Assembly: GCA_963920525.1 (NCBI GenBank) | Contig: OY986438.1 | Location: 134,912,671-134,976,670 of the forward strand | DNA length: 64,000 nucleotides | From: Dichetophora obliterata | Lineage: Eukaryota; Arthropoda; Insecta; Diptera; Sciomyzidae | Direction: 5' to 3' | The notes under the pieces: generated by a model | What the model saw: the letters and a program-made list of their open reading frames with translations, nothing else | What the model was told of the DNA's origin: nothing | The model's database searches: none | Shown here: positions 20,667 to 32,382 of the stretch, in pieces | Numbering within the stretch: the first letter of the stretch is position 1 | How the letters are laid out: each line of letters opens with the position of its first letter | Made by a program: the position numbers and the translations under genes

Positions 20667-22216
20667 CCCATTTTTCGCCGACCGGTAATTATAATCACCA
20701 GAACTCTTACTATTCATAACTGGCAAACAAAATAGTGTTTTACTCAAAATACTTTTGTTATGAAATATTTAGGGTCCTGCTGTCTTTATTACATACTTAG
20801 TTCAGTTCTGTCGCAGCATAAATTATTTATTTTAGTGCTTTTAGAAATTAGTAAATAAAGGTCATCAAAATATGTGGATATAAAGTGTCAATATCTTATG
20901 ATATCTATAAACCGCGCCTATAATTATAAAATAAAATGTTAACTTTTGTCTTTAGAGTCTTATTTACTACAAATCATACACATATACTATGTCAAATTTA
21001 ATGATGAATATTGTGGTGATTATAATCACCATTGGCGAAAAAAGTATTCCTTATAGTTTAATTTATGCGCATAAATGTACTTACGTATTAATTTTGTCAT
21101 CAGAAGCAGAAACAAAGCATGCTGTTGCTATGATAACAGTTTATGTATGCGTTGTGAGAATTTTTTGTAAAATTCGCAACACATTTGCGATATGGAATTT
21201 ACTTTATTGCCAATTTTTGGAAGTATGCAGATATCCATTTTTTGCCAGGAATTGATAATCACGTATGTCTGCACGGTTTGTAACGGTTCATATATTTAAA
21301 AAAATGGGTCGTAGTTCGTGCAATTAAAATATCGTTTTTACGATACTTTGAGTTCAGTCGTTATTCCTTGTGACCACAGAAATGTTGATATAAATTAATA
21401 TTTCCAAAAAAAAAGAACTTACAAGATCAGCTGATTAAAAAAAAAAATACAATGCTTTAGTATTTTCTGATTGTGACCTTAGCGACTAATTTTGATTGCA
21501 TCGATCCTCTTACAACTGCTCGACGTTATAATCGAAAATGACGTAAGTATGTCAATGTTGAAGAGCCTAATACGATAAATAATTATAACTTGCTTATGGG
21601 AGATGTAGATATGGCAGATAATGCACTATCGGAAAAATGTTAGAGGCAAGAAGTGGTGGTGGCCTCTATTTTCGAATGCTGTGGACTCGGCTGTTGTAAA
21701 TGCCTGGAAGATGCACAGTTTTTTGTGAAGAATTGGAAAATTTTGAGAAAAAACACAACTGGAATTTCGGTCGGAAATTGCTAGAGCTCTACTTGTTTGC
21801 GAGGATTCTAACGGGCACCAAATGGGAGCAGAGGAACCAAGATCAAAACGCACCAAAGTGACGCAACACGTTATTGTAAAGCATGAGGAAGGCAAAAAAC
21901 GTCGGTGCAAACAATGCCACAGCCACACTGCCTTTATGTGTAAGAAGTGCAAAGTGCACCTGCATACGAAATGTTTTGAGGTTCATCATAATAAATAGTT
22001 TTTATCATTGAATTAAATGTTTTTTATTTACCGTTGAAAATCTCATATGTATATACATATTCCGCCGATGGTGATTATAATTACCACTCATTTTCTGGGA
22101 AACTGAAACCACCACTGACTTCAAAGTTTGTAATTTTCTTAATTAGCATTGAAATAGGTTCTAAATAAATTTTTAAGCCCATCGGTCAACACGGTCTTAG
22201 TGCGGCGAGAAATGGG
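20667..22216 (+). mobile_element. piggyBac element, internally deleted, TTAA-flanked
   Basis: The ends CCCATTTTTCGCCG and CGGCGAGAAATGGG are inverted repeats, each bordered by TTAA (20663-20666 and 22217-22220), the piggyBac target. Palindromic GGTGATTATAATCACC-type subterminal motifs occur near 20690, 21015 and 22070. Confidence 0.88.
21478..21999 (+). pseudogene. piggyBac transposase C-terminal part, broken
   Basis: Translating across one frameshift and several stops gives FDCIDPLTTARRYNRK, then NYNLLMGDVDMAD (the conserved GGVDxxD region, here GDVDMAD), then RGKKWWWPLFSNAVDSAVVNAW. The C-terminal zinc-binding tail is RRCKQCHSHTAFMCKKCKVH with a closing CFEVHH. The order and spacing match piggyBac transposases. 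The N-terminal half with the first catalytic Asp residues is missing, deleted between the left TIR and here. Confidence 0.85.
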
Positions 22217-22220
22217 TTAA

Positions 22221-22830
22221 TAAAAAATTGCATTACTCCTAGTGCTAATTAAACAAAATACAATTTTCATTAAAAAAGTTTTATTCTTCGTTACGAAAAA
22301 AAATTTTAAATAAAACCTGAATCATTTTTTTCAAGATATAATGTTAATATTGTACCTCTGGTTAGAAAAAAAAACATTTCACACTAAAAAAAAATCTGCT
22401 TCCCTTAAATTAAGAAATTGTAGCATCAATACATTAGCATGGTTTTTTCAATATTTAATAGAGGTTGTACGTCTTGAATTCGTTGCAACGTTATCAAAAC
22501 AGCTTCTTAGTTTTGAAGACAAGCTTTTACATAAATATAAGAAAAAAAGTTAAATTTCCAAAAATTGTATAAAAGCAAAAATAATTTGAACAAAAACTGT
22601 GTTGATAACAAAGTCTGCTTGCAACATTCTACAGCATGATTTCTTAAATTTGAAGAAATATAAGTTACAATACTTGGATGTTTCATAAAAATACATGTAA
22701 GTTTTTCTTTTTTTGTACACCACTAGTGATTTATTTTAAGGGTGCTTTTCTTATATTACTAGAAAAAATGCTTTAAAATTACTTTCAAAGCGAACGATTC
22801 ATAATAAAGCAAATAAGAGCCGATTGTTTA
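22221..22830. other. AT-rich non-coding stretch
   Basis: No gene or repeat recognised; short chance frames only. Confidence 0.3.
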
Positions 22831-22835
22831 ACAAC

Positions 22836-22905
22836 TGCGATGGTCGAATAGATAAGCTAATGGAATTACACTCACGCGGTCGAGGTTCAAGTCTCCGGAT
22901 GGTGG
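22836..22905 (+). repeat. tRNA-derived SINE head
   Basis: B-box-like GAGGTTCAAGTCTCC is preceded by an A-box-like region (GGTCGAATAGATAAGC). The cloverleaf is poor, so this is a retroposed tRNA-like sequence. Confidence 0.4.
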
Positions 22906-23052
22906 TAATTTTTCAATTTAATTTAATGTCAATAATAATAATGTTTGCAGTTTTTTGTCAGTATAAAAATAATAATTCTCACAAAATTATGTTGAAAATT
23001 TTAAAAACTGTTTTTTTTTGGAAAAATTCCTAAATTTTTCCAGGGATTCGAT

Positions 23053-23178
23053 GAAAAATTTCATATTTTCAAAGAAAAATTTTCTCTTAGCTATAGCCGA
23101 TGATTAATCAACAGTAGGAAATTTCTTATTTTCAAAGAAAATATTTCTCTTAGTTAAAGCCGATGACAAGTAAACGGT
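23053..23178. repeat. Two-copy tandem repeat, about 62 bp
   Basis: Two adjacent units each contain TATTTTCAAAGAAAA, TTTCTCTTAG and AGCCGATGA at the same spacing. Confidence 0.6.
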
Positions 23179-23179
23179 A

Positions 23180-24000
23180 GAAAAACTAACTCAAATGTTA
23201 TAAGATTTCAACACAATTGGGCTAAGTTATTCAATTTAGCGAACTAGTTCGTACATGATTGGATAATTTGCTAAACTATTTTAAACTTCTGGTGTCAACT
23301 TAATGAAAAATATATACTTTATTTTAAAAAAATCGACCACGGCCCTTAATGAAGCCCGATTTTCTAAGGATTGAGTGCTATTATTCTACATTTTACGAAC
23401 ATTTTTTTTTTTTTAATGTAAAAATTACCTCAATGCGATGTGTACATCTATATAGTAGTAAAATCAAATATTTGTAAAAATTTTCAAATTTTTTTAATCA
23501 CTACAAATGTTTTTGTTTAACCAGGGTTATTACCAAGGTGTCAGATGTCACATTTCATATGCGACTACTGTAGGGCTCGCTCGTTTTTTTTTTGCTGTAA
23601 AGAAGCATGCAACCTGGTTATGCATCGAACCAATTACAATTCTTGATCCAGATAATAAGAAGTTATAATAAGAAGTAATAAGAAAGTTATTCTATACTCA
23701 GCATACATAAAATTTTACATTTATCAAAATTTTGATAGAGGTGCAAGTCCATCTTAGGTTCAAAGTATTTTTAACCGTTTATCGTAATTGTATGTAGTGT
23801 TTCGATAATAACATGTTCCCTTGCAACACTGGCAAATTTTAGTTATATTAGTAACACTGCGAAAAACTGTTAATTGAAGATGTTTGACCTTTCTGTATTA
23901 TTAGCTTGCAAGAAAGTTGTAGTTAAGTTGTAATTAAGTTGGTCATATTTTGACTTATTTTTTAATTTAAATTTTTGTTAATATGTTGTTATATGTTCAT
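23180..24000. other. AT-rich non-coding stretch
   Basis: No coding region supported. A segment near 23741 (GCAAGTCCAT, then TTAGGTT) recurs near 24765 and suggests old repeat DNA. Confidence 0.3.
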
Positions 24001-24004
24001 GTGT

Positions 24005-24510
24005 TAATATGAATCCATTGAGTCCCCACTCTAAGTTTGTTATTGTTGAAAAGGTAATTTTTAACTTTTAGGCAATATTGTTGAAGCAGATTTAAGAACA
24101 AATTTGTTTTAAATATTTAAATGGTGTTCTTGGGACCCTTACTTACCTTACTTTATCACAAGGAATTGAGCCCGCAACCACCAACATTTTTCAAAATTAT
24201 TTTTAGATTCAATAACTTTTAAAACGGAAGTTGAAAATAAAATTCATTTAATAAACTCGTTTGTTAATCAAAAAATTTTTTGCTTAGATGTTAAATTTAC
24301 CATAACTCATTAACCCACTAAGTCCCCACCCTATTTTTGATATTGCTGAAAATGTAATTTTGTCAGCTTTAAGTGGTGTAATTCGAACCCTTTCTTCGAA
24401 ATCATTTACCTTACCACAAGGGATAGATTCCCCATACATCAAAATATCTCAACATTATTTTTAGATAAAGGCCCGTTTAATTACCTTTCTAATGGTAGTT
24501 CGTACTTAAC
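24005..24510. repeat. Diverged tandem duplication, about 300-bp period
   Basis: Block one (24005-24240) and block two (24300-24510) share AGTCCCCAC, TTGTTATTG/TTGATATTG followed by CTGAAAA or TTGAAAA, CTTACC with CACAAGG, and AACATTATTTTTAGAT-like words in the same order. A related segment is present near 29690-29790. Confidence 0.5.
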
Positions 24511-25490
24511 ATTCGGCTACGAAGTGTTTGAGATATGAGTTTTTGTAAAAACCAATTCTCGACTTTTTGTCGATTTTTGTAAATTTTGTGCACCCTGTAA
24601 CTTTACCAAATATCACGCAATTTTTTCTTCAATTTAAGTTTTTTATTTTCGTTAATGATGCTCCATGCAAAATTTGATCCAAATCAGATGTGGTCATTCC
24701 GTTATATTTATTTTCCCGGTACTTTTAACTAACGATTGCGATAATTCATTCATGTTGAAAGTGAGGCAAGTCCATTTAGGTACAAAAAACCGTAACTTTT
24801 TATAGCCAGCACTATAAACACTATTGGATATTAAGGTTAGATTGTCTAACACCACAAAATAAAAAATATGTGTACTAGGGCTTACCAGTATTTTGAAATT
24901 TATGTATATGCAAACTTTTAAGTATCTCGCAATAACAAAAATTGGACTTACCCCACTTTCAAAATAAACGGCTCATATGTTTATATATCGTTGTTACAAA
25001 AGTGAACTTGCGAATCTGAAAAATTAAATTTTTCATTTCTAATAAAAATTCTATGGAAAATTAAAAATGACAATTTTCAGATTCGCAAGTTCACTTTTTT
25101 AACTACGATATTACCTAGCTTTTTAAGTTTTCATAAGAAAAATGAAGCTATAAAATTTCTCGCTAATTTGACACCAAAAATATTTATATATCCTTAAAAC
25201 GGTAGCGATTCTAAGTACTATTAATTTTTGCAAATAACATTGTTGCCTAAAACAAGAAAAAGCGATTAAAAATTTAAAGTTTTGACTTTCGATGCAAATA
25301 TCTTTTCTGTTTTTAATAAATTTCATAAAATTTTGTTTTATCTAAAAGTTCAATCAAAGTACTTTATAAAAAATATATTAAGTAAGCTAAGCATTTATAT
25401 GTTTAGTTTTTTTATAAAAAAGCTCAAAAGATTTTGTTTTCCCCAAAAATGCCTTAAAAGTTGTTTTTGTTGAAAATTTTAGATTAACCA
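24510..25490. repeat. Non-autonomous repeat, related to 28740-29934
   Basis: Shares CTTTCGATGCAAATATCT, the following TAATAAATTTCATA-type stretch and TTAATTACCTTTC with the downstream copy, which ends in a Helentron-like CTAGT terminus. No coding sequence. Confidence 0.45.
24984..25115. repeat. Short inverted repeat (hairpin)
   Basis: AAAAGTGAACTTGCGAATCTG at about 24999 is matched by its inverse complement ending at about 25100, with weaker pairing extending outward. The loop is about 50 bp. Confidence 0.6.
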
Positions 25491-25492
25491 CA

Positions 25493-26621
25493 CACGGAGA
25501 GAAAAAACATGGTTCAGACATGATTACTGCAATAATAATTTTTTTACTAAAATTATTGTATTATTTCTGCAAACATAAATTTTTGCCTTAATATAGTCAT
25601 TATTTACTAATGGTGTTACCAAAAATAACATTATAGTTGAAATCATAACATCATTGAAATCGTCAACATACTATGGTTGCCTCAACTATTAGTTGCAGAC
25701 AAATGTTGTAGTTATGTAAATCATGATATATGTGAATATTATTATAGAGACAAAGATATTAGAATTTTGAATGTTTGTCTGAACAATTCTTTGCTTATTG
25801 ACCAACGAAGCAGAACATAACCAAAAATCGAAAGAATTTATTGTGTCTGAACAGTTTGCAGGAAAACCTTTCACTTCATTCAGACACAATAAGTTTTATC
25901 GATTTCTGGCTATGTGCCGTTTTGTTTGTCAACTGTTCAATTGTTGTGTTTTGTTTTAAATCGCCTTATCCTAAAAACAGCACGCAGAAAAGTGACATTT
26001 TCGACTTTAGTTGTAGCAAACATGTTTCTATTTACCGTAAACATATTTGGCGATTCTGACCATATTTTGTTTATCACAAATATTGCTATTTTTGTGACAA
26101 TGCGAGCTGTATTTTAGTGGCAATGTTAGTCAGGTGAGCGGTAGCGGCTGTGGCTTGCTGGTAGTGTGCGTGGCTCGTAAGCGAAAAAGCCGAGGTTCAA
26201 ACCCCAGCTCGGGCAGAAAATTTTATCAAAAAGATTTTTCAATTGAATTAATATTTCTGTTCAGCCTAGTCAACGGCAAAACTTTGGAGATATCTTAATT
26301 AATAGCTGTTGAAATTGGAGTGCTAGAAAATAAAAAAAAATAAATTTATTTTTTCAATAATATTCTGGATCCTAAAAATAAATTCATAATATAGTTGTTG
26401 CAATCATTCTATTTTTGACTCAATAAGAGAATAATGATGGTTTCAATAATATTTTGGTTACTACAAAAAAGTTCCTTTTCTAAATTTGGTTGTTGTAATT
26501 ATTTTGTCATGATCAAAGAAAATATATTATGTTTAAGAACATGTTAACAACAATCATAATCCGAATCATAGTATGATCCTCTTAAAACATGGTTGTTGCA
26601 ACTATGTTTTTTCTCTGCGTG
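25493..26621. repeat. Foldback/MITE with CACGGAGAGAAAAAACAT ends
   Basis: The left end CACGGAGAGAAAAAACATGG matches the inverse complement of the right end (…CATGTTTTTTCTCTGCGTG) closely. An internal palindrome (25817-25852 against 25876-25912) centres the element. A SINE is nested at 26137-26330. Confidence 0.65.
26137..26330 (+). repeat. tRNA-derived SINE
   Basis: A-box-like GTGGCTTGCTGGTAGTG and B-box GAGGTTCAAACCCC, followed by a non-tRNA tail including AATTGAATTAATATTTCTGTTC. The same head and tail architecture is present at 47043. Confidence 0.55.
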
Positions 26622-26637
26622 CAGAAGCTTTATTATA

Positions 26638-26885
26638 CAGGGGTCCCAGTTCGACTTCGAATGCTCTTCGAACTCAAGTTTGGTGGTACAAGCGTTCAAA
26701 AAATAGAAATAAAAACAAAAATAATTATGCTTTGCCTCAGCGTTAGTTTAGACTTTGCCTGTACTTTTCTTTAGGTGTGCATGAAACAACTGCTGAGGCA
26801 AAAGCATAATTCCTTTTGTTTTGTTCTTCTATCCTTCTAACGCTTGTACAACGTAAATTGAGTAAACTTCGAATTGACACCTCTG
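26638..26885. repeat. MITE with CAGGGGTCCCAGTTCGA-type ends
   Basis: Ends CAGGGGTCCCAGTTCGA and (inverse) CAGAGGTGTCAATTCGA pair. Inner arms also pair (ACAAGCGTT ... AACGCTTGT; GCCTCAGC ... GCTGAGGC). Confidence 0.6.
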
Positions 26886-26996
26886 AATACTCTCTGTGGT
26901 TCAAAACACAATTTGTTGTTCTCTTTCTATTGCTTTTAATGAAAAAAATTGATATGTTACTAAAGTAATTTTTGAAAAATGCTCAACCGTTAAGCC

Positions 26997-27345
26997 TAGT
27001 ACTTTGTTCGCTTACGTGAAAATTTCTGGCAACATCTTTTTATTTGTTGCATGAAATTTCTGACTTAAAGTTTGTTGCGAGAAATTCCTATGGCAACGTT
27101 TCTTGGAGAGATTCAAAGAATATGTTGGGATATGATCTCTCTCTTTTCACTTCAAAATAAATAGGCAGTAAAATTAAATTGTCGTGAAAAAATGTTGCTC
27201 AGAAACATGTTGCGATAATTTCACGCTGCGGAACAGAGTACTGCACTGACGAAAATGTTGTGAAAATTTCCACGCTTGTTTTGCAGCTGTCATATTTTGT
27301 ATAGAGATTTGAGTGGAAATTCACATGAAACTGAACAGACTACTA
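26997..27345. repeat. MITE with TAGTACTCTGTTC ends, copy 1
   Basis: The left end TAGTACTTTGTTCGC and right end GAACAGACTACTA are inverted repeats. The whole 349 bp matches 47400-47756 in reverse complement. Confidence 0.75.
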
Positions 27346-28042
27346 AGCTTAAATATACAAACTCATTTTTTGATTTTCACTCGACCCTTCTCTTTCACTA
27401 CTATTTAATTGCTTGCGCTCTTTCAACTATTGCTAGCTTTAATTCAATCTTGAGAAATATTTGGAGTGTTTGGTTTTTGCTTATACAGGGTAACCCGCAG
27501 TAAAGTGCAATTTTTTAAGGAGGTTAAAGGTGATGTAAAACAAAAATAGTGAAAATGTTATGTTTTAAATTTTGTTAAACTTTTGAAGAATAAACAATTT
27601 TTTTACTTTTGGGGATATGTGTATGTTTTTGGCGTCAGTAAAAAGAAAATTNNNNNNNNNNNNNNNNNNNNNNNNNNNNNNNNNNNNNNNNNNNNNNNNN
27701 NNNNNNNNNNNNNNNNNNNNNNNNNNNNNNNNNNNNNNNNNNNNNNNNNNNNNNNNNNNNNNNNNNNNNNNNNNNNNNNNNNNNNNNNNNNNNNNNNNNN
27801 NNNNNNNNNNNNNNNNNNNNNNNNNNNNNNNNNNNNNNNNNNNNNNNNNNNTAAATCAAAAAGCCGTAAGCTACAATTAAAAAATTTTAAGGGAGAGTCA
27901 AAAAACGTCCTAAATTGTAATTGTAATTGTAAGTTGCGCTCAAACTTAGGGATTTTAGAACTTTTTTAATAAAAACGTCGTTTTTAGCAGTAGGAAAGTA
28001 AAATGTAGCAGGAACATTTATTTTGATAAGGTGCATCAATAA
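27346..28042. other. Non-coding DNA including the assembly gap
   Basis: AT-rich sequence with no supported feature on either side of the run of N. Confidence 0.4.
27652..27851. other. Assembly gap (200 N)
   Basis: Exactly 200 undetermined bases, a round number that suggests a scaffolding placeholder. The real length and content are unknown. Confidence 0.98.
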
Positions 28043-28708
28043 CATTGTGCGCTTTTTTGTGTCTTTTTTCTCCGTATTTGATAATTTAAACGTTTTTCAC
28101 TTAATTTTTGTATAGGAAATCTCGTGGTGAGATTTGTTTTACCACTTAACCGAACATGTTAGAACAAAATTTTTTATTTAAGATATATCAAAAATAACTC
28201 CAGATATGCACTCATTTTCATGTTGATAACTCTTAAACCATTAGGCTTTCCATTTTGTTTCTTGGGCAAAGTTCTTTCTATAGTTCTGGCCAACAACTTT
28301 GTTGAATAAATGAATATGAAAAAATTGCTTCCAGTGGGTTTTATTGAGTGTTTTTGCAAAAAGTCAAGCGAAAAAAAATTCGAACAACATTGCGTATGAG
28401 TAACATTATTTGCTTTAAAGCGTTGAAAGCGGGCAAGACATATGTCGCTTATTAAATGTTTAAAGACAATTTCAAATGATTTTTCGTTAAATATTTGTTC
28501 AACAAAGTTGTTGGCAAGAATAATAGAAAGAAGTTTGCTGAAAAAACCAAAATGAAAATCCTACTGGTTCAAGAGTTCTCAACATGTAAATGAGTTCATA
28601 TCTTCAGTAAAGTGGCAAAACGGATGTTACCACGAGATTCCTGGTAACATCCGAAATTAAGTGAAAAACGTTGAAATTATTAAATACAGGTTTTTGTGCC
28701 GCACAGTG
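28043..28708. repeat. Foldback element, arms of about 200-250 bp
   Basis: The left arm (about 28043-28310) and right arm (about 28490-28708) are inverse complements through CAACAACTTTGTTGAA at their inner ends and CGTTTTTCACTTAAT near the outside. The tips are CATTGTGCG and CGCACAGTG. No coding sequence. Confidence 0.65.
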
Positions 28709-28739
28709 TAATCAATCAAAAGTCAACTTTGAATTTATT

Positions 28740-29934
28740 GTAACTTACGCCTGTTTTGATTTTATATGACGATATGTTCATTATATGTGTCAATATATTT
28801 TGAAGAGAACTCAGAAATACTTAATTTAAAGTGTATTTATCTATAGTAATAAAACTCATGGACATGGAAAAAAAGGACATGAAAATCAAAGTTTGGTCTT
28901 TCGATGCAAATATCTCCGCTGTCCATTAATATATTTCATTCAGATTTTTTTTGTTCAAAAGTTTAATAAAATCACTTCACAAAAATAGGTTGAACTGTAC
29001 CGTTAAGTCAGTGTATAAATGTTTTATGAGTATGCCAAAAAAGGCCCAAAATATTGATTTTTACTCAAAAAATGACTCAAAAATTGTTGTTGTTGTAAAA
29101 ATGAAATCAATTTAAAACAGCACATCTGACTACCTTTCATATGACATAGCATTTATTTGCAAAAATTCTTCCAGCTAAGCGCAAAAATTATTTTACTGTT
29201 TTTGTCATCAAAACAACTCCCTTTGATTTTTTTCGCGAAATTTATTTTTTCCAAAATGTTGTTTTTATATTTTTTACAAAAAAGTCAAGTCTCAAAAATA
29301 ATTTCTGTGAAAAAAATTACCCCAATATCTCTTTCCAATCAAAAATTATGGCTAAACATCTATTTTTTCATACCAGACTATTAAGAAAACTTAGTTTTTT
29401 GTTAGAATTCTCTATACAGTTCGAACGTCCCCATTTATCTCTAAGAATGTAGTTGTGTGTCTAAAGTAATTCCGATTATTTTGGATTATATAAAATCTTC
29501 TTTATAGTGATCTACTTATTTTTTGCCTCCCCACCCCCGCCCCCCTCCTGTTAAATTTGTTTTGTTGTGATTGCTCTATTTTTGCTCACTATTGTGTCTG
29601 CTTTAAGATTAAGTAAATATAAACTTCAATTTTAATTCTTTTTAATTTTTAAAATTTTTCGTACGCCTTCTTTGAATTCAATTAGCTCACAGCAAGAGAT
29701 GGAACCACCAACAACAAAAATTTTCTTAAACTTTTTTGGATTAATGTTCGTTTAATTACCTTTCGGTATAACGGTATAATAACGGTAGATAAATAAAATT
29801 AAATAAAATAAAATTTAAATAAAATTCAACATGTTTTTCATTATTCCCGATTTTAAAAAACATTTAATCAACAAGTGTATGCTAAAATGTTTATATAAGT
29901 GACTCTCGAGTAACACCGGGTATATCAGCTAGTT
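28740..29934 (+). repeat. Helentron-like non-autonomous element (3' end at CTAGT)
   Basis: The right end reads ACACCGGGTATATCAGCTAGT followed by TTTA. The minus-strand reading of the Helitron border at 56941 has the same style (GCCGGGTCCGCTAGT, then TTTA). The body is related to 24510-25490. The left limit is uncertain. Confidence 0.4.
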
Positions 29935-30239
29935 TATAAATAAAGCTGAGCTAAGCCATGCATGCATTTTTAAATAGCATATTGTACACGTCGCAGTGAT
30001 AAGTTACGATACCATTTCATTTACCCTTGTTTCACAGGCACTTTTCAATATGTATTCCTACACTCAAAAAATTTTGTGTGTAAATATTGTTAATAACTGC
30101 GTTCATTCTATGAATTTTATTCGTAGTTTTCAGTCAAGAATAGGATTCGTAGATTGGATGTAGTTTGGTACATATTAAAAATATTTTATTCTTATTCGTA
30201 CATAAAAAAATGTATATTGTACTAATTTACTAATAACGA
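29935..30239. other. AT-rich non-coding stretch
   Basis: Nothing supported. Confidence 0.3.
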
Positions 30240-30345
30240 AAAAAAAAGCATTCTATCTAAACTGGGATTTGAACCACGGTTTTTTTATCTTACGGGCCAC
30301 GTTCTCTTTCAGTTGACTACGGCTACCTTGCAATTATACATTTCC
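30240..30345 (-). repeat. tRNA-derived SINE, minus strand
   Basis: On the minus strand GTAGTCAACTGAAAGAGAACG is followed by GTGGCCCGTAAG and a B box GTGGTTCAAATCCC. The head resembles the copies at 26137 and 47043. Confidence 0.5.
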
Positions 30346-31159
30346 TTATATTTGGCAATTGTTCAACAAACCAGGCTGAAAGATTCCGGTTGTAAATATT
30401 GCAAACTCAACTAATACTAAAAAGTACAAAGCCATTAGTAAATACTACGAATGTAATGGAAGAAAGTACAAAGTTTGTGGTACGAGAAATTGAGGAATGA
30501 TAAGAAGAATGATACCCCTTTAGTCGAATATCATTATTCGGAGCAACAGATGGTAAGGGGCATTTAAGCCAATAACGCATATGAACTTGGGCGACATTGG
30601 CGTCGGAAGCGGGGGAAAGGGGGGCAGTTGCCCCCACTTTTTTAGTTGGTTATCAATTTAAAAGGAAAACTTCAAAAGTTATTCAAAATATCAGTTTTTC
30701 TTACAACGATAATATTTTTGTATGTGTTCCTCATCTTCCTCTCTTCTTCATAAGCATGCTTGCGGATAACCATTTCCTTTCTCTGTGTTTGCAAAAAGAT
30801 AGAACAAAATATAGAGTTTCTACTGCAAGTCCACCACTTCAGTTTAAAAGCACCCTTAAGTATGTAGCTTAATGCTTGTTAATTTTGCAACTCTGGTAAG
30901 AAAAAATTTGGCATGTTCTTAGGGGCTTTCCATATTGGACGACATGTTGTCTGATAAGTTAGATGGAAAACTAATAGGACTATTTGATTGAGCGTTCGAA
31001 CGATCCAACTTGTAAAGCAACATCATTAATTGCAAGCTCTCGAGCAGAACACATCCGGCTTATAGCTAAGCAACTTTTAGATGCCCTAAAAATTGAGCAG
31101 TAATTTTACATAGTTGCACAATATTGTACAATCGGCAGAAAAAAACCAAAAATTTCAAC

Positions 31160-31989
31160 TATCGTTTTAGCTTACGCATGGTACTACATGTTGTACAATC
31201 TGCCATGTTGGTCCAATGTTTTGGACCATGCGAAAGCCCCTACTGTGAATTATCGGATGAAAATCCACCTCGACGCTTTGAACAAACATCAAATCCGGTT
31301 CCTTTAGTACAGTTGCCATTATATGATCGGCTACGAAAAGATTATTTCGAAATTTTAGATCTTCTCTCAAATGAGATAATGGCAAGATTCGATCAAACAG
31401 GTTGATATTTTATTTTTGTTTTAATTTTGAATGTTTACACCAGCTTTACTCAACCGACTCACTTAGATTTAACATTCGGTGAGTCGGTTGAGTGAAGCTA
31501 GTGTAAACTGGCACTTTGTAAATCTTATTGTACATTTAAACAGATCTTGACACTCTAGAATCGTTGGAAAATATTGTAATCGAAGCCTTCAACGGAAAAG
31601 TGCCTACTGAACAGAATCTAAAAATAAAACTAGATCTTTATGCAGATGAAATTGCTGAAGCAATTGTCTGGCCAAACACCTTGAAATTGTAGTGGCATTG
31701 TATCCCAATTTGCGAAAAATTCAGTTACTGTAAAAAAACTATTAAATGAAGTTGAAAAACTTATTGCTTTGCTTTTGACTGTGCCTGCATCAGCAGCTTC
31801 ATCTGAGCGTTTTTTTGTGCACTAAGACGACTTAAAACGTATCTTCGAGCAACTATGACACAGAAACGACTCACTCATGCGGCACTTATACACATTCACA
31901 AAGATAAAACCGAAGAATTGAATTCGATGGAGGTGGTGAAAGAGTTTGTTTCTCGCAAGGACAGAAAGAAACATTTTGGAATAATTTAA
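31160..31989 (+). pseudogene. hAT transposase, C-terminal part
   Basis: Exonic blocks are YDRLRKDYFEILDLLSNEI (about 31320-31400), DLDTLESLENIVIEAFNGK (from about 31545), and the dimerisation region VPASAASSERFF then ALRRLKTYLRATMTQKRL (about 31780-31880) ending at a stop at 31987. The order matches hAT proteins of the zinc-finger MYM-like group. A plausible intron (CAG|GTTGAT to AAACAG|ATCTTG, about 31402-31542) separates the first two blocks and contains a 75-bp near-perfect palindrome. Frame breaks near 31690 and 31820 and the missing N-terminal half show it is dead. Confidence 0.8.
31432..31506. repeat. 75-bp near-perfect palindrome
   Basis: GTTTACACCAGCTTTACTCA at the left is matched by TGAGTGAAGCTAGTGTAAAC at the right. 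The arms are 30 bp with about one or two differences and a ~16-bp loop. It lies inside the probable intron of the hAT gene. Confidence 0.8.
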
Positions 31990-32271
31990 ATTGATATAAC
32001 TTTTTGTACCTTATTGCATTTAAACCATGTAAAGATATACCTAGTCTTGCTTTATAAAAGCAACCATTATTTCTTATATTTTCATACTGCCATATGAAAG
32101 ATCCTTTAAAGAATGATCTCTAATATTGAAATTGGAAGAACTTTTAAAAATAATGAAATTCTAATATTTTTTATATATTTTTTTTATATTTTTTTTTATT
32201 TTAAACTAAAATAAAAAATTTGTTTATTCATATTCATGTTTCTTTGAAGAAATTTTGGTGAACTTTTTTTG

Positions 32272-32350
32272 CACCACCATTTGTACTGCCCCCCCCCCAT
32301 TTGTACTGCCCCCCCATTTGTACTGCCCCCCCATTTGTACTGCCCCCAGA
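32272..32350. repeat. Tandem repeat of CATTTGTACTGCCCCCC
   Basis: Four units of 17-20 bp differing in the length of the C run, in the right subterminal region of the hAT element. Confidence 0.85.
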
Positions 32351-32382
32351 TGAAATTAGCTTCCAACGCGCTTGTTGGGCGA

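Larger units (their letters stand above)
30595..32374 (+). mobile_element. hAT transposon with perfect 8-bp target duplication
   Basis: TIRs CATTGGCGTCGGAAGC and (inverse) CAAGCGCGTTGGAAGC are flanked by TTGGGCGA on both sides (30587-30594 and 32375-32382). G-rich subterminal sequence GGGGGGCAGTTGCCCCC lies at the left. The C-terminal hAT transposase remains inside. Confidence 0.9.
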
